Positions 1 to 8,351 of a stretch of 64,000 nucleotides of DNA are shown piece by piece. A program made the translations under genes and the position numbers. This DNA is from Pedobacter sp. Leaf250. GTDB taxonomy: Bacteria > Bacteroidota > Bacteroidia > Sphingobacteriales > Sphingobacteriaceae. The stretch is from positions 1 to 64,000 of the forward strand of contig NZ_CAKLBU010000014.1 of the NCBI RefSeq assembly GCF_920984735.1, in the 5' to 3' direction. The notes below the pieces were generated by a model. That model ran no database searches. It saw nothing but the letters and a program-made list of their open reading frames with translations, and was not told where the DNA came from. The stretch's first letter is position 1; each line of letters opens with the position of its first letter.

Positions 1-128
1 TGAAAAATCTACAATTTCACGTATATTTGACATAAGCCTTAGTTTTGAGTATAAAATTATCTTTTTATTGTAGCAAGTTTGACTACTTCTCGAACTAAGG
101 CTCTTATTAATACATGGATACTTTTTGC

Positions 129-161
129 AAACCTCGCAGGTTTTTAAAACCTGCGAGGTTT
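129..161. repeat. Perfect 16-bp palindrome, dispersed hairpin type
   Basis: Arms 129-144 and 146-161 are perfect inverted complements around one central base, with a GC core of CCTCGCAGG/CCTGCGAGG. There is no adjacent T-run, so it is not a clear terminator. Hairpins with this core recur in intergenic DNA of Bacteroidota as far as I recall. Further left, AGCCTTAGTT (34-43) and AACTAAGGCT (93-102) form a second, longer-range inverted repeat. I see no supportable gene in bases 1-343. Confidence 0.7.
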
Positions 162-277
162 AAAACAAAAAGATTGAAGTGTATGGCGGGGCTGAAGGCT
201 GCCAAATGCAACTGCACCTCCATTTTCAAAAAAAGATTTTTGACTTTGAGGTGCAGCGATTTACAATCAAAATTTGA

Positions 278-285
278 TACATTTG
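278..285 (+). promoter_or_regulatory. Probable -7 box of ffh promoter
   Basis: TACATTTG matches the Bacteroidota -7 consensus TAnnTTTG. It lies 58 nt upstream of the ffh start codon. No good TTTG -33 element is present at the expected 19-23 nt spacing, so the call rests on the -7 box alone. Confidence 0.5.
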
Positions 286-343
286 CCTTTTATTAAAAAC
301 ATTGGCTTTTACCACGGGTAATTAGCTTATAGCTTAAGAAAAC

Positions 344-1684
344 ATGTTTGATAATTTACAGGACAAGCTAGACAGAGCATTTAAAGTATTAAAAGGACAA
401 GGCAGCATTACGGAAATTAACGTGGCAGAGACCATGAAAGAGATTCGTAAAGCATTACTGGATGCTGACGTTAACTATAAAACAGCCAAAACTTTTACGG
501 ATGAGGTAAGGCAAAAAGCATTGGGGCAAAACGTATTAACTGCGGTTTCTCCGGGCCAGTTGCTTACTAAAATCATGAACGATGAGCTTGCCGCCTTAAT
601 GGGTGGTGAGGTTACGGAATTGGACACCAAAGCTAACCCAACCATTATTTTAATTGCAGGTTTGAATGGTGCAGGTAAAACTACTTTCGCCGGCAAATTG
701 GCTCTACACTTGAAAGGTAAGGGTAAAAAACCTTTGTTGGTGGCTGGCGATATGTATCGCCCTGCGGCGGTAGATCAGCTGGAAGTTTTAGGAACTTCGG
801 TTGGTGTATCGGTTTATGCGAACCGCGAATCGAATGATCCGGTTGGCATTGCTCTGGAAGGTATTGCACATGGTAAACAAAACGGAAATAACGTCATTAT
901 TATCGATACCGCTGGTCGTTTAGCGATTGATGAATCGTTAATGAACGAGATATCGGAAGTTAAAGCCCAAACACAGCCACACGAAATTTTATTCGTGGTG
1001 GATTCGATGACCGGTCAGGATGCGGTGAATACAGCAAAAGTATTTAATGATCGTCTTGATTTTACGGGTGTTGTTTTAACCAAATTAGATGGTGATACCC
1101 GTGGTGGTGCTGCGCTTTCGATTAAATCGGTAGTGAACAAACCGATTAAATTTATTGGTACTGGCGAGAAAATGGAAGCACTGGATGTTTTCTATCCGGA
1201 CCGTATGGCATCGCGTATCTTAGGTATGGGTGATGTGGTTTCACTTGTTGAACGGGCTCAAATGCAGTTTGATGAGAAGGAAGCTGCAGAATTACAGAAG
1301 AAAATCCGCAAGAATAAATTTGATTTCAACGATTTCTATAGCCAGATTCAGCAAATTAAGAAGATGGGTAACATGAAGGATTTGATGGGCATGATTCCAG
1401 GTGTGGGCAAGATGATGAAAAACGTGGATATTCAGGATGATGCTTTTAAACCTATCGAAGCCATTATTAATTCGATGACGCCGTTTGAAAAGGAAAATCC
1501 AGATGCAATTCAACAAAGTAGACGATTAAGAATTGCAAAAGGTTCTGGTAGCAAAGTAGAAGAGGTTACCAAGCTGATTAAACAATTTGAGGATATGCGT
1601 AAAATGATGAAGCAGTTTTCAAATCCAGCTGCGGCAGCAGCTATGATGAAAGGTATGCCGAAAATGCCAATGGGCAGAAGATAG
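344..1684 (+). CDS. ffh: Signal recognition particle protein Ffh (SRP54)
   Basis: GTPase of the signal recognition particle. It binds signal sequences on ribosomes and docks with FtsY at the membrane. The 446 residues show the N domain, then the G domain with GLNGAGKTT (P-loop), DMYRPAAVDQL, DTAGRL, TKLDGDTRGG and GTGEK, then a C-terminal methionine-rich M domain ending in KGMPKMPMGRR. Length is normal for the family. The start gives the usual N-terminus MFDNLQDKLDRAFK. It is monocistronic, with its own -7 box and a terminator hairpin 44 nt after the stop. Confidence 0.97.
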   Translation: MFDNLQDKLDRAFKVLKGQGSITEINVAETMKEIRKALLDADVNYKTAKTFTDEVRQKALGQNVLTAVSPGQLLTKIMNDELAALMGGEVTELDTKANPTIILIAGLNGAGKTTFAGKLALHLKGKGKKPLLVAGDMYRPAAVDQLEVLGTSVGVSVYANRESNDPVGIALEGIAHGKQNGNNVIIIDTAGRLAIDESLMNEISEVKAQTQPHEILFVVDSMTGQDAVNTAKVFNDRLDFTGVVLTKLDGDTRGGAALSIKSVVNKPIKFIGTGEKMEALDVFYPDRMASRILGMGDVVSLVERAQMQFDEKEAAELQKKIRKNKFDFNDFYSQIQQIKKMGNMKDLMGMIPGVGKMMKNVDIQDDAFKPIEAIINSMTPFEKENPDAIQQSRRLRIAKGSGSKVEEVTKLIKQFEDMRKMMKQFSNPAAAAAMMKGMPKMPMGRR

Positions 1685-1727
1685 GATTTTGAAAGTTGAA
1701 AGTTAAAATAGCGAAGCTTTAATACAT

Positions 1728-1760
1728 AAATCCCAATCAGAAATGGTTGGGATTTTTTTA
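1728..1760 (+). terminator. Rho-independent terminator of ffh
   Basis: AAATCCCAA (1728-1736) pairs with TTGGGATTT (1747-1755) around a 10-nt loop and continues into a T-run. Confidence 0.8.
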
Positions 1761-1764
1761 TGAC

Positions 1765-1840
1765 TTTGGAAATGAGCGGTTTGCTGTCCTGCCTTACCTA
1801 CTCCCGATGAAAATCGGGATTCATACAATCGGGTTTAGAC
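1765..1840 (-). repeat. Dispersed AAACCCGAT-family element, copy 1
   Basis: Read on the minus strand it begins TCTAAACCCGATTG, contains an internal CCCGAT...ATCGGG hairpin, and ends CTCATTTCCAAA. The same end motifs occur at 22514-22620, 27140-27239, 46857-46922 (left end only) and 59567-59673. All five copies are intergenic. Confidence 0.65.
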
Positions 1841-2242
1841 ACAAAATTGGTTTAGGATAAAAATTATAACTTAATCTTTGTATTCTTTGTGTCTTTGCAG
1901 TTAAATGCTATCTTAGTTATTCTCAATTTATTCATCCCCGAATAATATAACATCCCGTTTCAATTTCGCGATTAAATTAATGCTTGTAAAAACATATGGG
2001 AGTGCTGTGTATGGTGTAAATGCTTTGACCATCACCATTGAAGTAAGCACAAAACCATATAATAAGAATTACGAGAAAAATATTATAAACAAGGAAATAA
2101 TAGTTAGAGCAGCTACAATAAAGTAAACTGCCCTAATGAAGCTAGCTTAAGCTGCCTTGAAAGATAAAAATAAGAAAAAATTTGGATTTAAACACAGAAT
2201 CTATATGGTTCAAAAATAATATTAATAAAAAGTTAAACAGAA
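1841..2242. other. AT-rich gap without a supportable gene
   Basis: No convincing reading frame, RNA gene or terminator was found. Near 1880-1906 a run reading CTTTGTGTCTTTGCAGTTAA resembles short sequences scattered in Bacteroidota gaps. Together with the broken gene that follows, the segment looks like decaying DNA. Confidence 0.5.
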
Positions 2243-2651
2243 ATGACAACGAAACGCATCTCAAAAAAATTACTTACAATGTAATTGGTGCCGCAATAGA
2301 AATCCATATCACTTGGCCCTAGTCTATTTGAAAGTGTTTATCATGAATGCATCAAACATGAGCTGATCCTTCGAAACATAAACTTCCTAACAGAGATTTC
2401 CATGCCTGTACGGTATAAAGGAATCGAAGTTGCCACCAATTTAAGATGTGATTTATTAATTGAAAATTGCTTGGCGGTTGAAATAAAAGCATCAAACACA
2501 ATCGAACCTATATTCGAAGCACAAATATTAACTTACATGAAAATTATTAGAGGTGCCTCAAGGTTTGATTATAAATTTCAATTGTGTTAATATATTTAGT
2601 GAAGGACAAAAGACGTATATTAATGATTTTTACCGATTTTTAGAAGATTAA
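2243..2651 (+). pseudogene. GxxExxY-type protein, frameshifted remnant
   Basis: Three reading frames together rebuild a GxxExxY family protein (PDDEXK-like, PF13366 type). A first piece reads ITYNVIGAAIEIH (about 2269-2310). A second, in another frame from 2312, reads LGPSLFESVYHEC and continues through VRYKGIEVA and AVEIKASNTIEPIFEAQILTYMK. A third, from about 2556, reads PQGLIINFNCVNIFSEGQ and stops at 2651. Frame breaks therefore lie near 2311 and 2555. A third break may lie in the A7 run at 2263-2269, where one more A would join an ATG at 2243 to the first piece. The family is a small nuclease-like protein of unclear role. No intact product is expected. Confidence 0.85.
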
Positions 2652-2660
2652 ACGCCCCGA

Positions 2661-3413
2661 ATGATTAGAACGCTCATAATTGAAGACGAACCCGCCATCC
2701 GCAAAGAAATTGAATGGCTATTACAACAAGAAAATCAGTTTAATTTAATTGGCTACGCAACAAGCGTAGCCGAAAGTTTAGTGCTGATCAAAGCCACAAA
2801 TCCAGAATTAATTTTGATGGATATTCAGCTAACGGATGGCACAGCTTTCGATATACTGGATCAATTGGTAGAAATTCCATTCCGTATTATTTTTATCACC
2901 GCATACAATCATTTTGCAGTTAAAGCGATTAAATTCGGCGCTCTTGATTACCTCTTAAAACCTTTAGATGATGCGGAATTTAAATCTGCGTTAGCAAAAA
3001 TTGTTACAAATGATGAAAATAACATCACTCAGCAAAAACAGCAAATATCCATCCTAAAATCACAATCAGGCCATGGTGAAAGCAACTTGGAAAGCCGAAT
3101 TGTACTGCATACTTTAGAATTTTTGCAGGTTTTGCAACTCCGAGAAATTATTTACTGCCAAAGTGAAGGTGGTTATACCAATTTTTTCCTAACTGAAGGG
3201 CGAAGGATTATGATATCAAAACCACTTAAGTTTTATGATGAACTGTTACCAGAAAAGTGGTTTCTCCGTCCACATCAATCTTATTTGGTAAATGTTTTAT
3301 ATGTAGATAAATTTCTAAAATCTGGAACAATTGTATTGAAAGACAAGACTGAAATACCTGTTTCGGGCCGAAGAAAGGATTATATTTTACAACACATCAA
3401 CCATATCGATTAA
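2661..3413 (+). CDS. LytTR-family response regulator
   Basis: Two-component response regulator of 250 aa. The N-terminal receiver domain (about 1-120) has the acidic pair near E8/D9, phosphoacceptor D54 in LILMDIQL, and KPLDDAEF. The C-terminal LytTR DNA-binding domain (about 150-250) contains EIIYCQSEGGYTNF, RPHQSYLVN and VSGRRKDY. This domain class usually binds short direct repeats about 21-22 bp apart. No kinase gene is adjacent; the only LytS-type kinase in view is at 15166-17118. Repeat boxes of the right spacing lie upstream of several nearby genes. The gene starts 10 nt after the GxxExxY remnant and is followed after 24 nt by a metallo-beta-lactamase gene, so the two may be co-transcribed. 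Confidence 0.93.
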   Translation: MIRTLIIEDEPAIRKEIEWLLQQENQFNLIGYATSVAESLVLIKATNPELILMDIQLTDGTAFDILDQLVEIPFRIIFITAYNHFAVKAIKFGALDYLLKPLDDAEFKSALAKIVTNDENNITQQKQQISILKSQSGHGESNLESRIVLHTLEFLQVLQLREIIYCQSEGGYTNFFLTEGRRIMISKPLKFYDELLPEKWFLRPHQSYLVNVLYVDKFLKSGTIVLKDKTEIPVSGRRKDYILQHINHID

Positions 3414-3437
3414 TAGAAATAGCCTATCCATAAAATC

Positions 3438-4571
3438 ATGAAGCAAAAGATATTAAAAACCTTAAAATGGATGCTCATCGTTTTAGTTTCATTGATTTTG
3501 ATACTCACGGTTGCTACTTATTTATACATGAAAAAGCCGCTATTCGGTAAGGCTTCCGATGGTGCGAGACTGGAACGCATGAAAAAATCGCCGCATTTTA
3601 AAGATGGCGTATTTCACAATCTCAATCAAACACCTGAACTTACCGAAGGCTATAGCACAATTGGTGTTATTTACGATAAACTCTTTGGCGATCATCCTCG
3701 GGTAAGCCCTATTGATAGTATCCCATCAAAAAAGGTAGACTTATTACATTTGCCTATTGATTCGAACATTTTAGTATGGTTTGGTCATTCTTCCTACTTT
3801 ATTCAATTGGATGGAAAACGCATTCTAGTTGATCCCGTTTTTAGTGGAAATGCATCGCCAGTACCCGGAACCGTTACTGCCTTCAAAGGAACAGACAGAT
3901 ATAGTGTGGAAGACTTGCCAAATATCGATTACCTTATTATTTCGCACGATCACTATGATCATGTAGATTATGAAACCTTAATAAAGCTTCGCCCGAAAAC
4001 AAAAAAAGTTTTTTGTGGCCTGGGTGTTGGGGCTGATTTTGAAGAGTGGGGCTACAACGTAAAAGATATTTATGAAAAAGATTGGGATGAAACCATCGAC
4101 TTAGGTGGTGGTTTTTTTATCCATACCACACCTACAAGGCATTTTTCGGGGAGAGGTTTTACCCGCAACAACACTTTGTGGATGTCGTACGTTTTTAAGA
4201 GCCCTAGCATGAAAATTTACATTGGTGGAGACAGTGGTTACGATACGCATTTTGCAAAAATTGGAAAGAAATTCGGACCAATAGATTTGGCCATCTTGGA
4301 AGATGGACAGTATGATCTCAAATGGAAATATATTCATTTACAGCCTGCAGAAGTTTTAAAAGCTGCGAAGGACCTAAATGCCAAACGACTTTTTCCTGTA
4401 CATTCATCAAAGTTTGTTCTCGCCAACCACCCATGGGATGAACCATTAGTTAAAATAACAGAATTAAATAAAACCACGAAAATCCCGTTGGTAACTCCAA
4501 TGATTGGTGAATTTGTTTTCCTTAAAAATATCAACCAAACATTTAAACCCTGGTGGATTGGCATTAAATAA
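3438..4571 (+). CDS. MBL-fold metallohydrolase, NAPE-PLD/UlaG-like
   Basis: A 377-aa protein with an N-terminal membrane anchor (about 9-31) and a metallo-beta-lactamase domain. Visible motifs are WFGHSSYFIQLDGKRILVDP, the metal motif SHDHYDHVDY (near residue 170), TRHFSGRGF and GGDSGYD. This arrangement is that of the Lactamase_B_2 group, which includes N-acyl-phosphatidylethanolamine phospholipase D-like enzymes. The active domain probably faces the periplasm. The substrate cannot be told from sequence. It follows the LytTR regulator by 24 nt on the same strand, and its stop is followed by a repeat array that precedes the next gene. Confidence 0.85.
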   Translation: MKQKILKTLKWMLIVLVSLILILTVATYLYMKKPLFGKASDGARLERMKKSPHFKDGVFHNLNQTPELTEGYSTIGVIYDKLFGDHPRVSPIDSIPSKKVDLLHLPIDSNILVWFGHSSYFIQLDGKRILVDPVFSGNASPVPGTVTAFKGTDRYSVEDLPNIDYLIISHDHYDHVDYETLIKLRPKTKKVFCGLGVGADFEEWGYNVKDIYEKDWDETIDLGGGFFIHTTPTRHFSGRGFTRNNTLWMSYVFKSPSMKIYIGGDSGYDTHFAKIGKKFGPIDLAILEDGQYDLKWKYIHLQPAEVLKAAKDLNAKRLFPVHSSKFVLANHPWDEPLVKITELNKTTKIPLVTPMIGEFVFLKNINQTFKPWWIGIK

Positions 4572-4600
4572 ATGATGCTCAAAATAGTGATTTAAGCCCG

Positions 4601-4689
4601 ACGAATAATAAACAAATCCTTACAATACAGTTTTTTCGCTTACGAATAATAAAGTGTCAAAACAGGTACAAGATTATGGAGTATATTAA
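4601..4689 (+). promoter_or_regulatory. Tandem ACRAATAAT boxes plus -7 element (array a)
   Basis: ACGAATAATAA occurs at 4601 and again at 4642. A weaker ACAATACAG lies at 4622, giving spacings of 21 and 20 bp. TATATTAA at 4682, 40 bp after the start of the last strong box, fits a -7 element. The TPR gene starts 53 nt further on. I infer a binding site for the LytTR regulator encoded at 2661-3413. Confidence 0.6.
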
Positions 4690-4742
4690 GGCTCATCAAA
4701 AAGTTTAAGTATCTGAATGTTACTTAATTCAACCTGTATCTC

Positions 4743-6542
4743 ATGAGATTTAAATTAATTATTCCCTTAATTTTTATAGCTCTAATTGTTGCGAATTCGG
4801 CTGTTGCACAAAATAAAACCGTTTTTGAAAAAAATGCAGATTCATTAATAAAAATTGGTCAGCCTGAAAAAATAATTCCATATCTTGAAAAAGAATTAAA
4901 AAAAACACCTAAAAACGAATCGCTTTTGCGGTTATTGGGCTTTTATCATCTTCAAAATAATAACCTGGTAGAAGGTGAAAAGTTTTATCGAACAGCATTA
5001 TCGATTAACCCGAAATGTGCCCGGTGTTATTTAAATATTGGTCGCATACAGGCAACAAAAAATGAAGGAAATGAAGCTTTGGTGTCAATAAACAAAGCCA
5101 TTTCAATTGATGCCAAAGATGCTTTGTTGTTTTCTACAAGAGCAAAAATTAAAGCACAATTTGGTGATCAATTTGGTGCATTGGCCGATCATAATAGGGC
5201 CATTCAATTGGCACCAAATAACGCCGAATATTACACCGAACGTGGAGCTTATAATGCCAACAATAGTTATCATAGTTTAGCGCTAACAGATTTCAATAAA
5301 GCCATAAGCTTATCGCCCGAGGCCTACGATGCCTATTATTACAGAGGAGGTGTTTATAATAGTCAAAATAAAACTGAGGATGCTTTAAACGACATCAACA
5401 AAGCGATTCTTTTGAACAATAAACAGGCTTATTTTTACGATGGAAGAGCAGCAATTTATGCAAATTTAGGTCAATTTGATAAGGCTCTATCCGATTATTC
5501 ACAATCAATAAAACTAAATCCTAAAACTTATCCTGCTTATATCAATCGTGCTAAAGTATATTATGAGCTCGAAAATTTAGATGCTTCCTGCAGAGATTAC
5601 TCCATAGCAAAGCAGATATTAATTAATCAAAAAATAAATGATGCCGAGTTACTAAAAACCATTGATGAATCGGTCGCCGATTTCTGCGATGAAGCAAAAC
5701 CAAGCTACTATTACCAAAGAGGTATTGCGCATTATAACTTAAAACAATACGATAAAGCTTTATTGCAATATGCTAAAGGTTTGCAAAAATTTCCAAAAAA
5801 CGCAACGATGTTCTCATTTAAAGGTAATGCTTATCTGGCTTTAACAGACTATAAAAGTGCAGCAGAAAACTACAAAGCATCATTAGAAAATAAGGAAAAT
5901 TTACTTAGTGAAATTAAATCGAATCCACGTTTTACAGCGGCAACAACTGCAGAAATTAATGGCTATTACAATTCTTCCCTGGCTTCAATTTATTTAGGAC
6001 TGTCTGATTGCTACGCAAATGGTGAGCACTTCGAAATAGCACTTGAAACAATAAATACGGCAATTGCCCTAGCGCCAGACATCAACTCGTTTGGGAAAGA
6101 AACTTATTTTAATCGCCGTGGAAATATTTACTTAGCTACAGAAAAATATAACCTGGCGCTAAGCGATTTTAATAAAAGTATTCAACTAAAAAATGAATAT
6201 GCGCCTGCTTATGTAAACAGAGCGGTAGCTCGAGTTAGCCTCACCGAAAATATTAAGAAAACCACCTATCACATAAATACGGAAATAGCCAATCAACCTG
6301 CCGCCATCAATTGGGTAGTAAACAATAAATCAGCTATAAAAAAATCTGAGAGCAGTTTACTTTCTGCTTTAGCAGATTGCAATAAGGCAATTGAACTAGA
6401 TAAAAACTTCGCTTTTGCGTATTATGTTCGAGGATCAATAAAACAAATATTAAGTCAGCAGGATTTTTGTATTGATATACTTACAGCAAAAAAAATGGGC
6501 TTCGAAATTGATGAAACCATGTTGAAGAATTGCAACCAGTAA
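4743..6542 (+). CDS. Secreted tetratricopeptide-repeat protein
   Basis: A 599-aa protein with a Sec signal peptide ending near ANSAVAQ. It consists almost wholly of TPR units, for example in the segments ALADHNRAIQLAPNNAEYY, ALTDFNKAISLSPEAYDAYY and ALSDYSQSIKLNPKTYPAY. More repeats follow between about residues 320 and 590. TPR arrays mediate protein-protein contact; no catalytic domain is visible. The likely location is the periplasm. It begins 53 nt after the -7 element of array (a) and is followed after 10 nt by the next gene, so the two probably form an operon. The partner protein is unknown. Confidence 0.85.
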   Translation: MRFKLIIPLIFIALIVANSAVAQNKTVFEKNADSLIKIGQPEKIIPYLEKELKKTPKNESLLRLLGFYHLQNNNLVEGEKFYRTALSINPKCARCYLNIGRIQATKNEGNEALVSINKAISIDAKDALLFSTRAKIKAQFGDQFGALADHNRAIQLAPNNAEYYTERGAYNANNSYHSLALTDFNKAISLSPEAYDAYYYRGGVYNSQNKTEDALNDINKAILLNNKQAYFYDGRAAIYANLGQFDKALSDYSQSIKLNPKTYPAYINRAKVYYELENLDASCRDYSIAKQILINQKINDAELLKTIDESVADFCDEAKPSYYYQRGIAHYNLKQYDKALLQYAKGLQKFPKNATMFSFKGNAYLALTDYKSAAENYKASLENKENLLSEIKSNPRFTAATTAEINGYYNSSLASIYLGLSDCYANGEHFEIALETINTAIALAPDINSFGKETYFNRRGNIYLATEKYNLALSDFNKSIQLKNEYAPAYVNRAVARVSLTENIKKTTYHINTEIANQPAAINWVVNNKSAIKKSESSLLSALADCNKAIELDKNFAFAYYVRGSIKQILSQQDFCIDILTAKKMGFEIDETMLKNCNQ

Positions 6543-6552
6543 AAAACGAAAT

Positions 6553-7215
6553 ATGAGATATTTACTATTGTTTATTATTTTCCTTTCGTTTGAAACCAGT
6601 GCACAAGTGCTGCAAAATTTTGTTGAACCTGCTGGCAAAAGAAAGGTTTTTGAAGCAAAAGGCGACCTTGACAAAGATGGGGTTGATGAAATTGTAATGG
6701 CCTACAATACCGGAAAGCAGGTAGATCGGTTAGGTTATACCAGAGAACTATATATCTGCAAAGTAATTAATGGTAGTTTAAAACTTTGGAAACAAAATAC
6801 CTCAGTATTGTGGAATAGTGATGATTGTGGTTTTTGCACTGATAATGGTATTAATTTATCAATAAAAATAAAGAATAATACCATGATTATTGAGCAAACC
6901 TTTTGGCACAATACAAGACACACCAGTATCCACAAAAACATTTATCGCTACCAAAATAATGATTGGTTTCTAATTGGATCTACTTATAACGACGACTATA
7001 ATTGCGGCTACCATCATACTTACGACATTAATTTTTCAACCAAACAGGTGCATGTAAGTTACGATAACGAAGATTGTGAAGATTCTGTTCAATTGTATCC
7101 TGCTTCCGAAAAATCTTTTAAATATCCTTTTAAATCTATCCCAAAAATGGATGGATTTACACCGGGTAAAACTGAAATCAAAATCCCCAATTCCAAGCAG
7201 TTTTTTTATTATTAA
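6553..7215 (+). CDS. Secreted protein with one FG-GAP-like Ca-binding motif
   Basis: A 220-aa protein of unrecognised family with a signal peptide ending near FETSAQ. Residues about 36-50 read AKGDLDKDGVDEIVMAY, which resembles the Asp-rich calcium loop of FG-GAP/VCBS repeats; only one such unit is visible. Several cysteines (CGFC, NCGYHH, EDCED) suggest disulfides in a periplasmic or outer-surface setting. A similar GDFTGQGEKEMAF stretch occurs in the gene at 11449-12252, so the two may be distantly related. It follows the TPR gene by 10 nt. No function is assigned. Confidence 0.7.
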   Translation: MRYLLLFIIFLSFETSAQVLQNFVEPAGKRKVFEAKGDLDKDGVDEIVMAYNTGKQVDRLGYTRELYICKVINGSLKLWKQNTSVLWNSDDCGFCTDNGINLSIKIKNNTMIIEQTFWHNTRHTSIHKNIYRYQNNDWFLIGSTYNDDYNCGYHHTYDINFSTKQVHVSYDNEDCEDSVQLYPASEKSFKYPFKSIPKMDGFTPGKTEIKIPNSKQFFYY

Positions 7216-7228
7216 GGAGATCAAAGAA

Positions 7229-7318
7229 TCAGATAATTGTTTAGTTGCCACAAATAATTGTTAAATGCTAACGAATAATAATTGGTCAGAAATTGCTTAA
7301 ACGCTTTAGTTAGTTTAG
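7229..7318 (+). promoter_or_regulatory. Three boxes at exact 21-bp period plus -7 element (array b)
   Basis: TCAGATAAT (7229), ACAAATAAT (7250) and ACGAATAAT (7271) lie exactly 21 bp apart, and all three continue with A- or T-rich ends and a TTG. TAGTTTAG at 7311 is 40 bp after the start of the last box. The array begins 13 nt after the preceding stop codon and faces the gene at 7556. Confidence 0.65.
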
Positions 7319-7555
7319 TGTCGTTAAACAAAAACATCCTTAACCTATGGGGAGTAAAATTGCGAAAGCATAATTTATAGTTTTTGGTTCTAATTAACAG
7401 TTGTTTTGATTTTAGAAATGTAACGCCTCTTATTTGATGGCATAGGCGGTGTAAAATTTCAGTATCTGTATCCAGCATTTACTGTATTTTATGCCTCCTC
7501 ATCAAATCCTTTGACAAATTTCCTCATCTCGCTTTTGATATCAAATAATTAATAA
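7319..7555 (+). other. Long putative leader of the gene at 7556
   Basis: If transcription starts just after the -7 element of array (b), about 230 nt of leader precede the gene. CGCCT (7424-7428) can pair with AGGCG (7444-7448). An eight-codon frame starts at an ATG near 7349. I recognise no known riboswitch. Confidence 0.3.
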
Positions 7556-8180
7556 ATGAGAAAAATACGGTTTCTAATTTTCTTCTTATTCAGCATAACT
7601 ATTGCAAATGCACAAACAAGTTATGCTGATATTCAAAAAAAATGTAAAAGCGGCCCTTAAGAGCTATTCTTCAGAAAATCCGAATTATCCTATTTTGAAA
7701 AAACTGGTAACTGCCTTTGAAAAAGCAAAGAAATTAAAACCAGCTTATCTGGAGAAAGACAACTTGGGAATCGCCATTTTTCTTTCGAGCCAAAATCCTG
7801 AACTGGATATTTTTCCTGCTCGTTATACCTTTGAGCATGAACGGATTAATTTTTCAGCTTTGCGCAATAAAAACACAAAAAAGCCAAGTGATGATATGCG
7901 GGAATATGTTAAAACCTATATCGAAGATTTTAACCATTTAGGAAACACCACCATATTTAAAAAATTAATTTATAATGCACCCGAAACCGAAGGCACCCTT
8001 ACATCTAACACTACAGAACAGATTGTTAAAGAGCCTTATGCCACTACTTTTGTCCGTGGTGATGATACTTGGATGTATGCCATGAGCACTGGCAATCAGG
8101 GCATCATATTGTATGCTTTTAAAATGACTGTATCAGGCGAAAATTTAATGGATATAAGCGTAGATTCCAACCATAAATAG
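7556..8180 (+). pseudogene. Secreted protein interrupted by a frameshift in an A8 run
   Basis: An ATG at 7556 opens a good signal peptide (MRKIRFLIFFLFSITIANAQ), but that frame stops after CKSGP near 7660. The rest of the protein (NVKAALKSYSSENPNYPIL to DISVDSNHK) is in the next frame and stops at 8180. The frames meet in eight consecutive A at 7635-7642; seven would restore one frame of about 207 aa. The body alone could start at an ATG at 7602 but would lack the signal peptide. The family is not recognised. The break may be a pseudogene mutation, a phase-variable tract, ribosomal slippage or a sequence error. Array (b) lies upstream. Confidence 0.75.
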
Positions 8181-8351
8181 TAAGGTTTTAAAGCTATCTC
8201 TACCAAACCTGTGTTATTACCAATCCTCACCATTAATAAAATATGCATAAAAACTCTTCTCGAACAAAAAAAATGATGCGTATATTGATTTGCTAAAACT
8301 GTACAGTCAGGCTATACTGTATTAATAACCCCAAGTAATTCATCCCAAATA

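Noticed and set aside
114-296. 60-codon open frame at the left edge
   Set aside because: It is built over a perfect palindrome and the ffh promoter region, with no protein-like features.
2402-2590. 62-codon frame taken as a stand-alone small gene
   Set aside because: Both neighbouring frames continue the same GxxExxY protein, so this is the middle piece of a broken gene.
8298-8326. ACTGTACAG and ACTGTATTA before the metallopeptidase gene
   Set aside because: Spacing is 18 bp and the words are unlike the ACRAATAAT boxes; a single weak pair is not enough.
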